In this document: in pieces, positions 1 to 8,146 of the stretch
Layout: every line of letters starts with the position of its first letter
Numbering within the stretch: position 1 is the first letter of the stretch
Assembly (NCBI GenBank): GCA_022826945.1
Contig: JAJDTY010000007.1
Coordinates: forward strand, 1-64,000
From: Candidatus Binatia bacterium
GTDB lineage: Bacteria; Desulfobacterota; Binatia; Bin18
Direction of reading: 5' to 3'
Length of the DNA stretch: 64,000 nt
Program-made: the position numbers and the translations under genes
Notes under the pieces: model-generated
What the model saw: the letters and a program-made list of their open reading frames with translations, nothing else
The model's database searches: none
Told to the model about the DNA's origin: nothing

Positions 1-124
1 TCATCACGTCCCCGCACTCCGGCGCGCCCACCACCCCGGTCCCTACGTTCGCTTCCTCCGCCTCAAAACTCCCCACGTTCCGTGGCCGCTCGTAATGCTC
101 TATCACTCGCTCCGTGTATGCCAT
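1..124 (-). CDS. iscU: Iron-sulfur cluster scaffold protein IscU (N-terminal part, cut by window edge)
   Basis: Only the first 41 codons lie in the window. Reading leftwards from the ATG at 124, the peptide begins MAYTERVIEHYERPRNVGSF and continues with VGAPECGDV, the N-terminal signature of the U-type scaffold including the first cluster-ligand cysteine (ECGD). The family assembles [2Fe-2S] and [4Fe-4S] clusters with IscS as sulfur donor. A purine-rich GGAGGGAGC lies 8-16 bases upstream. It runs on the same strand as a reductase, a ferredoxin and two Mrp carriers, which fits an iron-sulfur assembly block. Identification is secure despite the truncation; the rest of the gene lies off the left edge. 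Confidence 0.88.
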   Translation of the reverse strand, partial: MAYTERVIEHYERPRNVGSFEAEEANVGTGVVGAPECGDVM

Positions 125-283
125 CGCTCGCTGCTCCCTCCAAATAAAAAGCCGTTATGCAGAAAATCTCTCGCTCATGAGTCGTCCTGATGATAGAGTT
201 CTAGAGTCCAACTTGTCAACCGTTCCACTGTGAAAAGAGAACCGGACAGCTTCTTTTTCTGACAATAGCTCAACGCGAAGGCT

Positions 284-1006
284 CTACCATTTTTCATATT
301 TCACTGCCTGACGCTCGTAGCCGGCTCCACGAAGGAGGTCTCTCAATAACAGAACGGACCTCCCGATCCCGCAGATATAAAACCGTCGGCTGTACTGTCT
401 CGCCTCTTTTACAAAGTGCTGCTCGACGTAAGGCAAAAGTACCTTCTCCATTGAATACTCCTCTGGCTCACACCCAACGACGAGCGGCCGAAAGGAAAAA
501 TGAGTGCATTGGCGCTTCCATCTCTGCCACTCATCAGCGTACAGCAAGTCTCCCACCTGTGGTGCAGCATGCAGTAGACGGGCGGTGGTGTGATGTCCGC
601 TCACAGTTAGGAGACGAGCAATCATAGGGCGAAAAGGCACGACACCAACCCGGTCGGCAATAAAAATATATTCGGCGTCCGTGGGCTGGTCGAGGACAAA
701 ATTGCCCCACGGGCCGGTAAAGCAAAGGACGTCAGATTCTTTCCGGCTGAAGAGATAGGAGGAACCGGAACCACCATCAACCTGATTCAAACAAATCTCA
801 AAACATGTCTCTTCCCCAGGCAGGGAAGCAATCGTGTATGCCCGGGTGAGAGTCTCGCCACCGACCGGGAGCAAAAACGAAAGGAATTGGCCCGGCAGAA
901 ACGAGAGTTTCTGGCCATTCGCCAGCCGGAGAAAAAAAGAGCGGGTATCTGAGGTTCGCTCAATAATCTTTTCGATAGTAGCGGTAAAGGTCGGCGAGGA
1001 AGACAT
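284..1006 (-). CDS. Ferredoxin/flavodoxin-NADP reductase-like FAD oxidoreductase
   Basis: A 240-residue two-domain flavoprotein of the ferredoxin-NADP+ reductase superfamily. The FAD-binding motif RAYT lies at residues 55-58 and a GPWGNFVL segment near residue 98 marks the domain junction. It ends in VKYEKW, a C-terminal aromatic tail of the kind that stacks on the flavin. The dinucleotide-binding loop is unusual: where relatives have a glycine-rich AGGTGIAP, this protein has ADRVGVVP, so NAD(P) binding may be altered. It lies 18 bp downstream of the ISC-type ferredoxin gene, its likely electron partner (inference). ATG start at 1006. Confidence 0.75.
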   Translation of the reverse strand: MSSSPTFTATIEKIIERTSDTRSFFLRLANGQKLSFLPGQFLSFLLPVGGETLTRAYTIASLPGEETCFEICLNQVDGGSGSSYLFSRKESDVLCFTGPWGNFVLDQPTDAEYIFIADRVGVVPFRPMIARLLTVSGHHTTARLLHAAPQVGDLLYADEWQRWKRQCTHFSFRPLVVGCEPEEYSMEKVLLPYVEQHFVKEARQYSRRFYICGIGRSVLLLRDLLRGAGYERQAVKYEKW

Positions 1007-1024
1007 GCGCGCGGCTACTCTCTA

Positions 1025-1378
1025 CTAGACCTGTTGGTTAATGGTGTGGCGGGGAATACGGATTTTCACCTCACCTTCAGCCATAACCGCCTGGCAACCC
1101 AACCGCGACGTTGATACCAAGCCGGGTGCCTTGTCGAGCATATCGTCTTCTTCCTCTTCGTTCTCAGTCAAATGCGTCATGCCTTGGGTGACAATCACAT
1201 GGCAGGTTGTGCAGGCACAATTACCGCCGCAGGCGTGTTCGAGTTCAACGCCATGACCGAGCAAGATATCGAGGATGGAACCCGGCTCTCCGTCATGGTG
1301 AAACGGTGCCAGGAAGGGATCAAATTCAATCACCTGTTCGGGATTCCCGTTTTCAAACGAAACGTAGAGCTTTGCCAT
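1025..1378 (-). CDS. fdx: ISC-type [2Fe-2S] ferredoxin
   Basis: A 117-residue adrenodoxin/ISC-type ferredoxin. The cluster ligands fit Cys50, Cys56, Cys59 and Cys95 (C-x5-C-x2-C ... C), with an extra Cys54. An acidic run (TENEEEEDDM) at residues 71-80 resembles the partner-docking region of vertebrate- and ISC-type ferredoxins. In ISC systems this protein supplies electrons for cluster assembly. It lies between a Mrp carrier gene (20 bp upstream) and the flavin reductase (18 bp downstream), consistent with a small iron-sulfur operon. ATG start at 1378. Confidence 0.85.
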   Translation of the reverse strand: MAKLYVSFENGNPEQVIEFDPFLAPFHHDGEPGSILDILLGHGVELEHACGGNCACTTCHVIVTQGMTHLTENEEEEDDMLDKAPGLVSTSRLGCQAVMAEGEVKIRIPRHTINQQV

Positions 1379-1398
1379 ACCGATGAGCGGAGATTGCC

Positions 1399-2466
1399 CT
1401 ATTGGAGCGTCCCAGGGCGGACAGAGGGTTTTTCGACCTGCTTGAGGACTTGCTGGGCAATCTCAAGAAAAGTCTGACTCTGCGGGTGGTCAGGCTGAGC
1501 GATGACAAGCGGTATGCCCGCATCCCCTCCAGCAACAATCTCGTGGACGAGAGGCACCTGACCGAGGAAAGGCAGGTGAAACCGCTCGGCCATTTTCACC
1601 CCGCTGCCGTGAGAAAAAATATGCGCCTCGTGCCCGCAGGAGCGGCAGATCAGGTAACTCATATTCTCGATCACGCCTAAGACCGGAACGTCAACTTCCT
1701 CAAACATCTTGATGCCACGCCGCGCATCAAGCAGCGCCACATCTTGGGGCGTTGTCACGATGACCCCACCGGAGAGGGGGACCTTTTGCACCATGGTCAG
1801 CTGGGCATCACCGGTGCCGGGAGGCAGGTCCACAACGAGCACATCCAATTCCCCCCACTCGACCTTGGTAATAAACTCAGTCAGCAGCTTATCAATCATC
1901 GGTCCGCGCCAAATGACGGCGTGGCCATCTGGAATCAGAAAGCCCATGGACATAACCTGCATATCGTATTTGACAACTGGGACCAGCCGTTTATCTTCCG
2001 TACTCTTGGGCTTCTCGGTAATGCCCAGCATGAGAGGGATACTCGGTCCATAGACATCGGCATCCATCACCCCAACCCGCTGACCTGTTCGAGCTAGCGC
2101 GCTTGCCAAGTTTACCGAAACGGTTGATTTTCCAACCCCACCCTTGCCACTGGCCACCGCGATCACATGCCGTACCCCTGGAATTTCAGGCCTGGACGTG
2201 GGCGTGGGTTTTGGGGCGGCCGGCTGCTGGATAGAAATCTCTACGGGAAGTTGGACGAGCGGACTCAGCGTTTCAATCACACTCTGCCGGATGGTTGCGA
2301 TGACCTCCGCATTGCCCGTTGAAGGGGCGAGTTCCACCGTCACCGCCGCGCCCCCGACAGCAATGTCCTTGACCACGCCAAAGGCGACAATATCCCGACT
2401 AAAGCCGGGATATTTGATCTGTTTGAGCGCTTCTAATAATTCCTGGGGTGTTGGTGGTGTTGACAT
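1399..2466 (-). CDS. Mrp/ApbC-family iron-sulfur cluster carrier ATPase (copy 1)
   Basis: 355 residues: an N-terminal DUF59/MIP18-like domain (about 5-85), then a deviant Walker A P-loop SGKGGVGKST at 106-115, a DLPPGTGD motif near 213-220, and a C-terminal CRSC (Cys274, Cys277) that in the family holds a bridging [4Fe-4S] cluster. These proteins deliver clusters to apo-targets. It is one of two copies in this block; the other starts at 3906, and a DUF971 gene lies between them. ATG start at 2466. Confidence 0.88.
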   Translation of the reverse strand: MSTPPTPQELLEALKQIKYPGFSRDIVAFGVVKDIAVGGAAVTVELAPSTGNAEVIATIRQSVIETLSPLVQLPVEISIQQPAAPKPTPTSRPEIPGVRHVIAVASGKGGVGKSTVSVNLASALARTGQRVGVMDADVYGPSIPLMLGITEKPKSTEDKRLVPVVKYDMQVMSMGFLIPDGHAVIWRGPMIDKLLTEFITKVEWGELDVLVVDLPPGTGDAQLTMVQKVPLSGGVIVTTPQDVALLDARRGIKMFEEVDVPVLGVIENMSYLICRSCGHEAHIFSHGSGVKMAERFHLPFLGQVPLVHEIVAGGDAGIPLVIAQPDHPQSQTFLEIAQQVLKQVEKPSVRPGTLQ

Positions 2467-2476
2467 GAATGAACCT

Positions 2477-2803
2477 TTAGCGTGTTCCCTCGGGATTATC
2501 GTGGCTGTGCTGATTGTCTTGGTTCTCGCCTAAACTCCGCAGGTAGGCGTAGGTGTAAATGCCCGTTTCGTGGCCATCATCCCAAGTTGGATTCACGGCG
2601 TAGTTGCCGACCATATTGATGCTTACAAGCTGCGGATTTTCCACCTCAACAAAGTGACGTTCGCCACCATGCCCCTGACAGACCGCACACGGGCACCAGC
2701 CGCGAAGATAGGCGAAGGGATAGTCGTTCAGAGTATCGTCATCCCACAGAACCCGTAGGAGTTGGTCTTCCGGGATGGGCGTTAGGAGAAGGGGAGTCGG
2801 CAT
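2477..2803 (-). CDS. DUF971 domain protein (gamma-butyrobetaine hydroxylase N-terminal-like)
   Basis: A 108-residue single-domain DUF971 protein. The family hallmark is W-DD--L--YP--LR: here LWDDDTLNDYPFAYLRGWCP, with cysteines in CPCAVCQGHGG and a YTYAYLRSL C-terminal segment. DUF971 proteins are commonly found next to or fused with Mrp/ApbC ATPases, as here where Mrp genes lie on both sides; a role in iron-sulfur cluster handling is inferred from that association. The gap to the downstream Mrp gene is 10 bp, so cotranscription is likely. Molecular function unknown. Confidence 0.8.
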   Translation of the reverse strand: MPTPLLLTPIPEDQLLRVLWDDDTLNDYPFAYLRGWCPCAVCQGHGGERHFVEVENPQLVSINMVGNYAVNPTWDDGHETGIYTYAYLRSLGENQDNQHSHDNPEGTR

Positions 2804-2817
2804 GGCATCCTCGTTAT

Positions 2818-3906
2818 TTAGTGGACCGACTGGGGCAATTGCATTTCCTCTGCCGCAACGACCTGTCGGGCGATCCCGAAAAACTCTTGGGCAACCGGAT
2901 GATCAGGAGCCGAGACAACCACCGGCTTGCCGGCGTCGGCTCCCGCTCGGACTTCCTCAACCAGGGGAACCTCACCCAGAACCTTCAGACCGGTTTTCCG
3001 TGCACCACCATGGCCGAAGACTTCTTCTTTTTCGTGGCAGATCGGGCATTCGTAGAAACTCATATTCTCGATGACACCGAGAAGCGGAACATTGACCTGT
3101 TGAAACATGCTGATCCCGCGCTGGACATCAAGCAGGGCGACATCTTGCGGCGTCGTCACGACAACACCCCCGTGCAGGGGAACTTCCTGCGCCAGGGTAA
3201 GAGCGATATCCCCTGTGCCGGGCGGTAGGTCCACAACTAAGTAATCCAATTCACTCCAGATAACGTCGCGTAGGAACTGGCGAATAATGCTCATCACAAT
3301 GGGACCCCGCCAAATCACTGGAGATTGATCGTCCAGAAAAAAGCCCATTGAGATGAGGCTGATCCCATACTTTTCAACGGGGTAGATCTTTTTGTCCTGC
3401 CCGGCCCGTGGCGTGGCGTCGGTCCCCATCATCAGCGGCACACTGGGCCCATAAATATCGGCGTCAAGTAGCCCAACCTTATGCCCTAACGACGCCAATG
3501 CCAGGGCGAGGTTGACCGCAACCGTAGATTTCCCGACTCCGCCTTTACCGCTGGCCACCGCTAGGATACGCCGCACACCAGGGATATCTGCCCGCTCTCG
3601 CACAGCTTGGTTGCCCGCTTTGCCGCCTTGGTCTGGTTGCCCAGTTTGAGCGGGGAATGCATGGATATGGACGTGCACGATCTCGGGTAAGGTCGTCAAT
3701 TCTTGCGTTATGCGCCCACGCAGGTGCCGCAGTACATCTTCTTTGATACTGCTTGCCCGAATATGCACCACCGCACTGTCTGCCTGAACTTGAACCTTAC
3801 CAACGAGTCCTAGCGTCACAATATCCCGCTGTGAACCTGGATATTGAATCCGCCTGAGGCGCTCGGAGATACGCGTGTGGATGTCGGAAGTGTTGTGTTC
3901 GCCCAC
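2818..3906 (-). CDS. Mrp/ApbC-family iron-sulfur cluster carrier ATPase (copy 2)
   Basis: 362 residues with the same architecture as the gene ending at 1399: DUF59-like domain (about 8-85), P-loop SGKGGVGKST near 119-128, DLPPGTGD near 226-233, and a cluster-binding CPIC (Cys287, Cys290). The start is a GTG at 3906 preceded by a strong AAGGAGG at good spacing. It is the first gene of a tight minus-strand run Mrp-DUF971-Mrp-ferredoxin-reductase-(iscU). The two Mrp copies are clearly different in linker and CxxC context, so this is an old duplication rather than a recent one. Confidence 0.88.
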   Translation of the reverse strand: MGEHNTSDIHTRISERLRRIQYPGSQRDIVTLGLVGKVQVQADSAVVHIRASSIKEDVLRHLRGRITQELTTLPEIVHVHIHAFPAQTGQPDQGGKAGNQAVRERADIPGVRRILAVASGKGGVGKSTVAVNLALALASLGHKVGLLDADIYGPSVPLMMGTDATPRAGQDKKIYPVEKYGISLISMGFFLDDQSPVIWRGPIVMSIIRQFLRDVIWSELDYLVVDLPPGTGDIALTLAQEVPLHGGVVVTTPQDVALLDVQRGISMFQQVNVPLLGVIENMSFYECPICHEKEEVFGHGGARKTGLKVLGEVPLVEEVRAGADAGKPVVVSAPDHPVAQEFFGIARQVVAAEEMQLPQSVH

Positions 3907-4124
3907 CCAGCCTCCTTCTCAACGTCAAATCTGCTGTCGATTCCTTCTTAGTACATTAGGGATGACAAAGCCGTGCAAATGTAGACTTGTAAAGTCTTCA
4001 TTATCAAGCCCAGGTGATCCATTCAAGAATGGTGGCGTTGTCCCTTAGAAAGGCCACAAGCGAGTAGGCGAAGAAAACGGCTCCGAGAGGCGGTCAACGA
4101 CAATGGCAACCACACCGAGCCTTT

Positions 4125-4670
4125 TCAGTTGGCGTCTTCTTTTTCTTTCCTTTGTTTTTCTTTCCTTTGGGGCGGCAGAGCGGGCGTCTCCGGTGGGGTG
4201 GCGGAAACGCTCCTGAGTAAAATATACGGATCACCACCAATACCCATTCCCCGCGTGATACCCATCGTCCCGTACTGATAGCCGATCAACGTCCCGGTAA
4301 ACCAGTACGACTCGCCCTTGAGGGGGATATCTTTCACAAGGTTCCGGTCTGAATAGAATAGGAGTATCCGATCCATGACACTCGCCTTCATGGAAACGGC
4401 CCCATTACCGACAACCAAGGTCGGAAGCATCGTCATCCCATAGTATTCCACATACTCAACCTTACCCGTCTGCCTATCTCGTATAAAATAGCGTCGCTTG
4501 TCTCGATCCGGGAAACGTCGGAAGCCACCTGTCACCGTGATCTCTTGTCCGATCTTTTGGTTTGCGAAAAAGCGTACGAATGCATCCGCCCGCGCCTCCG
4601 CGCCGGGATAGCAGAACACCGTTCCAATGAAAAGAGGGAGCCAGAGCGTCGCGGTCCGACATCTCCGCAT
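4125..4670 (-). CDS. Putative secreted protein, function unknown
   Basis: About 181 residues from the ATG at 4670, which has a good GAGGAG ribosome site; a longer reading from 4715 is less likely. The N-terminus (MRRCRTATLWLPLFIGTVFC, then an AEARADA cleavage-type site) looks like a Sec signal peptide. The mature part has a DRDKRRYFIRDRQTGKVEY segment and ends in a very charged lysine/glutamate tail. I recognise no family. It is divergent from the metalloprotease-like gene at 4811 across a 140 bp promoter region. Confidence 0.55.
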   Translation of the reverse strand: MRRCRTATLWLPLFIGTVFCYPGAEARADAFVRFFANQKIGQEITVTGGFRRFPDRDKRRYFIRDRQTGKVEYVEYYGMTMLPTLVVGNGAVSMKASVMDRILLFYSDRNLVKDIPLKGESYWFTGTLIGYQYGTMGITRGMGIGGDPYILLRSVSATPPETPALPPQRKEKQRKEKEDAN

Positions 4671-4810
4671 CGTCGTCTCCTCTTGCCAGAAGCTTATCGT
4701 CCGCAGTCTATGCAATTTCCAGACAGAAGAAAAGGATTGCAGCCCTTACCGCTCTCTTGCTGTCCTGTTCCTTTCAAGCCACAATAAGTGAAGATGTGCA
4801 GGAGGGTGTA

Positions 4811-5407
4811 ATGCGGCGACATTGGCGTGCAAAACTGACTCCTTTTCAGCAGCGAATCTTTGATCGCAGTACTGCGGTCACAACGATTGAATTTGATCCA
4901 ACTGCCCAACTTCGAGCGGCGGTCAAAGCCCTGCCCGCCGCGCTCGAGGCAGAAGAGCAAACGCGCGTCGCGGCACTCTCCCAAACCATTGTCAATCACA
5001 TCTGCCGGCAGCTCAGGGTCCGCACGGTCCAGGTCCGCGTACACGGCACCCGTCCGTCGAATCAACAGGGGGAACTCCACGGACTCTACACGCAATACAG
5101 CGGAGGCAGTAAAAACGATTCGATCCAAGTCTGGATGCGAACGGCAAAACGCAAACAGACCGTTGCGTTTCGGACCTTTCTCAGAACCCTATTACATGAG
5201 GTCTGCCATCATTTAGACTATACCTACTTCCACTTTCGGGAATCCTATCATACCGAGGGATTCTTTCAGCGCGAGTCCAGCCTTTTTCATCGCTTAATGT
5301 CCCCAACGACACGATCGTCACAGACGGCTCAGAAGCCGTCTCAATCCTTATCTTCTCTGGTACAAGAATTCCTCCCAAGTCAGAGGCAGACTCAGCCGGA
5401 GCGCTAG
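4811..5407 (+). CDS. SprT-like or zinc-metallopeptidase-like protein with HExxH motif
   Basis: About 198 residues from the ATG at 4811, directly after an AGGAGGGTGTA ribosome site; the in-frame ATG further upstream lacks one. The core motif [11 protein letters not shown] contains HExxH plus a neighbouring histidine, the usual zinc-binding signature of metallopeptidases, and it sits about two thirds into the protein as in SprT-like or small predicted Zn-dependent proteases. No signal peptide is seen, so the protein is probably cytoplasmic. The family name is not certain and the substrate is unknown. asnS follows 104 bp later on the same strand. Confidence 0.6.
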   Translation: MRRHWRAKLTPFQQRIFDRSTAVTTIEFDPTAQLRAAVKALPAALEAEEQTRVAALSQTIVNHICRQLRVRTVQVRVHGTRPSNQQGELHGLYTQYSGGSKNDSIQVWMRTAKRKQTVAFRTFLRTLLHEVCHHLDYTYFHFRESYHTEGFFQRESSLFHRLMSPTTRSSQTAQKPSQSLSSLVQEFLPSQRQTQPER

Positions 5408-5511
5408 CAATCACTAACCAGAGATCTTGGACATCCGACTCGGCCTCATGTCTTCTTTTTTCTTTGTGCTATAGTGCCCTTCTGAACAGCGTTCGACAAT
5501 CCAGGAAGGGA

Positions 5512-6813
5512 ATGCTTATGCCTGAGTGGGTTTATGTCAAGGATATTGCCCAATACGAAGGGCAAGAAGTCGAGCTCCGCGGCTGGTTGTACAACAAGCG
5601 CTCCAGCGGAAAGCTGCACTTTCTTCAGGTGCGCGACGGCACCGGCACGATCCAGTGTGTGATATTCAAGGGCGACATCTCGGACGAGACCTTTACCCTA
5701 GGACAGGAGCTCACACAGGAGTCGTCCGTTATTGTCCGAGGCACGGTTCGAGCGGATACGCGTTCGCCCATTGGCTTTGAACTCGGCGTGAGCAGCGTAT
5801 ACCTCACCCAGCAGGCCCACGCCTACCCGATTACCCCCAAAGAACACGGGGTTGCCTTTCTGCTCGACCACCGCCACCTGTGGCTTCGCTCCTCACGCCA
5901 GCAGGCACTCTTACGTATTCGCAGTGAGGTTATCAAAGCGTGTCGAGACTACTTCGATACGCATGGCTTTACCCTGCTTGATGCTCCGATCTTCACCCCA
6001 GCCGCCTGTGAAGGAACAACCACCCTTTTCCCAGTCGACTATTTTGACGACACGGTCTATCTCACCCAGAGCGGTCAGCTCTATATGGAAGCCGGCGCCA
6101 TGGCGTTCGGCAAAGTTTACTGCTGCGGTCCGACCTTTCGTGCCGAGAAGTCCAAAACGCGGCGCCATCTAACTGAATTCTGGATGATTGAGCCCGAAGT
6201 GGCCTACTGCGACCTGAATGGCGACATGGACCTGGCCGAAGATTTTCTGGAGGCCGTTGTCCAGCATGTCCTGACCAACCGACAGGCGGAACTCCAGACG
6301 CTCGAGCGTGATATCATGAAACTCGCCCAGGTAAAGAAGCCGTTTCCGCGTATCAGCTACAGCGAAGCCATCGAACGCCTGCAAGCCAAGGGTGTTGATA
6401 TCCAATGGGGGGACGACTTTGGCGGCGATGACGAAACCATCTTATCCGAACAATTTGACCGTCCAGTTATCATCCACCGCTACCCGATAGACAACAAAGC
6501 CTTTTATATGAAGACCGACCCGCATGATACCACTGTTGCCCTCTGCATGGACGTCTTAGCGCCAGAAGGCTATGGCGAGATCATCGGGGGTGGGCAGCGT
6601 GAAGACGACCTCGCCGTCTTACAAAGGAAGCTGGAGGCCCATGACCTGTCTGAAGAAGCCTTCTCTTGGTATCTCGACCTAAGACGCTACGGCTCCGTTC
6701 CCCATGCAGGTTTTGGCATGGGCATTGAGCGCATGGTCACCTGGCTATGCGGTCTACACCATGTCCGAGAATCAATTCCATTTCCCAGAATGCTAGAGCG
6801 AGTGACCCCGTAA
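5512..6813 (+). CDS. asnS: Asparaginyl-tRNA synthetase
   Basis: About 433 residues. An N-terminal OB-fold anticodon-binding domain ([20 protein letters not shown]) is followed by a class II synthetase core: motif 2 [21 protein letters not shown] region, the ATP-binding GGGQREDDL, and motif 3 [26 protein letters not shown] is typical of AsnRS rather than AspRS. ATG at 5512 or two codons later at 5518 after GGAAGGGA. It ends 5 bp before the convergent REC-LpxC gene. Confidence 0.93.
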   Translation: MLMPEWVYVKDIAQYEGQEVELRGWLYNKRSSGKLHFLQVRDGTGTIQCVIFKGDISDETFTLGQELTQESSVIVRGTVRADTRSPIGFELGVSSVYLTQQAHAYPITPKEHGVAFLLDHRHLWLRSSRQQALLRIRSEVIKACRDYFDTHGFTLLDAPIFTPAACEGTTTLFPVDYFDDTVYLTQSGQLYMEAGAMAFGKVYCCGPTFRAEKSKTRRHLTEFWMIEPEVAYCDLNGDMDLAEDFLEAVVQHVLTNRQAELQTLERDIMKLAQVKKPFPRISYSEAIERLQAKGVDIQWGDDFGGDDETILSEQFDRPVIIHRYPIDNKAFYMKTDPHDTTVALCMDVLAPEGYGEIIGGGQREDDLAVLQRKLEAHDLSEEAFSWYLDLRRYGSVPHAGFGMGIERMVTWLCGLHHVRESIPFPRMLERVTP

Positions 6814-6817
6814 TGGA

Positions 6818-8128
6818 TCACTGGAGAGCCGAGGTGGTCTTTGGCGCAGACTCCGGCATGTGCGGAGCCTGCCCTTCTCGGATTGCTCGCAGCAGGGCAA
6901 CATTGTCGCCATGTCCCGTCCGGTGGGCAGTCACTTTGCCGCGGATGGGTTGGCCTAAGAGATAGAGATCACCGAGTAGATCAAGAATCTTGTGGCGGAC
7001 AAGCTCATCCTCAAAGCGGAGTGGTGGATTGATGATCCCTTGCTCGCCAATCACGATGCAGTTATTCAGCCGGCCGCCATTGGCAAGACCCATCTCTTCA
7101 AGGGCTTCAATCTCCTTGAGAAACCCGAAGGTCCGCGCCGGCGCGATCATCTCACGATAGTTGTCCGCATCACGCTGGACGTAGTGAAATTCCTGTCTGC
7201 CAACTGGCTCTGGATACTCCAGACAGTAGTCGATCTCAAGCTGCTCTGAGGGCTCAATACGGAGGAACTTCCCCGCACCGTGGTCGCCGACCTGATAGGT
7301 CCGGTCTACGCTCAACGCCTCCACCTCTTCGTCTTGTTCAACAACACCAGCGCTATCGAGCAATTGACAAAATTCCAGCGCCGATCCATCGAGAATAGGG
7401 ACCTCTCCCTGCATTTTAATGAGCAGGTTGGTGATGCCATAGCCGTGCAGAGCCGAGAGCAGATGTTCAACCGTTTTCACTCCCGTCCCCTCCCGATACA
7501 GGCTGGTTGCATAGCCGGTCGACTGGACATACTCGACCGTGGCGGGAATCAGGACGTCTGAAGACAAGGGCCCGAAAACAATGCCGCTGCCCGGCGGTAA
7601 GGGGTGTAAAATAATCCCCGTGCGCACCCCCGAGTGGAGCCCGCGGCCGTGCACGACCATGCTCTGACGAATGGTCCGGGCCGGGATTTTCTGCGTCGTG
7701 TGCGCGACGGGAAAGTCCGTATCAGCCGTGGCGGCGGCTATTTGGGTAGTGGTAGGCCGGCTCGGCTCTGTTCCCAGGGCACGGTGGACTGAACGGAGTA
7801 AGTTATCCAGCGAGAAGGGCTTTTCGAGGAAATCTGCCGCTCCTAGTTTTGTGGCACGGACAGCTGTTTCGATTGTTCCATGGCCCGAGATCACAATAAT
7901 CGGCAGTTCAGGTTCCCGAGACTGGAGTTGTTCGAGCAGAGCGATCCCATCAACGTGTGGCATCCAGATGTCGAGGAGGACCAGACACGGATGCCACGTA
8001 GCAACCAAGGCAAGAACGTTTTCACCCGAGTTCGCCTCAAGCGTACGGAACCCTTCATCTTGCAAAACGCCACGTAACATCGTCCGTATTTTTTCTTCGT
8101 CATCCACGATTAAGATCGGCGCTTCCAT
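6818..8128 (-). CDS. lpxC: Response-regulator receiver domain fused to LpxC (UDP-3-O-acyl-GlcNAc deacetylase)
   Basis: 436 residues in two parts. Residues 1-118 are a receiver domain with an intact phosphorylation site: acidic pocket D9/D10, phospho-acceptor Asp53 in LLDIWMP, Ser81 in VISGHG, and Lys103 in EKPF. After a Thr/Ala-rich linker, residues 152-420 are LpxC: GRGLHSG, the zinc ligands His222 (TVEHLLSAL), His379 and Asp383 (VRHKILDLLGD), Glu221, the ILDGSA loop, and catalytic His406 (RTGH). LpxC commits UDP-acyl-GlcNAc to lipid A synthesis and normally has no regulatory domain. The sensor kinase gene lies 18 bp upstream, so phosphorelay control of LpxC activity or stability is a reasonable inference. 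Confidence 0.92.
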   Translation of the reverse strand: MEAPILIVDDEEKIRTMLRGVLQDEGFRTLEANSGENVLALVATWHPCLVLLDIWMPHVDGIALLEQLQSREPELPIIVISGHGTIETAVRATKLGAADFLEKPFSLDNLLRSVHRALGTEPSRPTTTQIAAATADTDFPVAHTTQKIPARTIRQSMVVHGRGLHSGVRTGIILHPLPPGSGIVFGPLSSDVLIPATVEYVQSTGYATSLYREGTGVKTVEHLLSALHGYGITNLLIKMQGEVPILDGSALEFCQLLDSAGVVEQDEEVEALSVDRTYQVGDHGAGKFLRIEPSEQLEIDYCLEYPEPVGRQEFHYVQRDADNYREMIAPARTFGFLKEIEALEEMGLANGGRLNNCIVIGEQGIINPPLRFEDELVRHKILDLLGDLYLLGQPIRGKVTAHRTGHGDNVALLRAIREGQAPHMPESAPKTTSALQ

Positions 8129-8146
8129 AGATGTCCCTCCCCTGCC

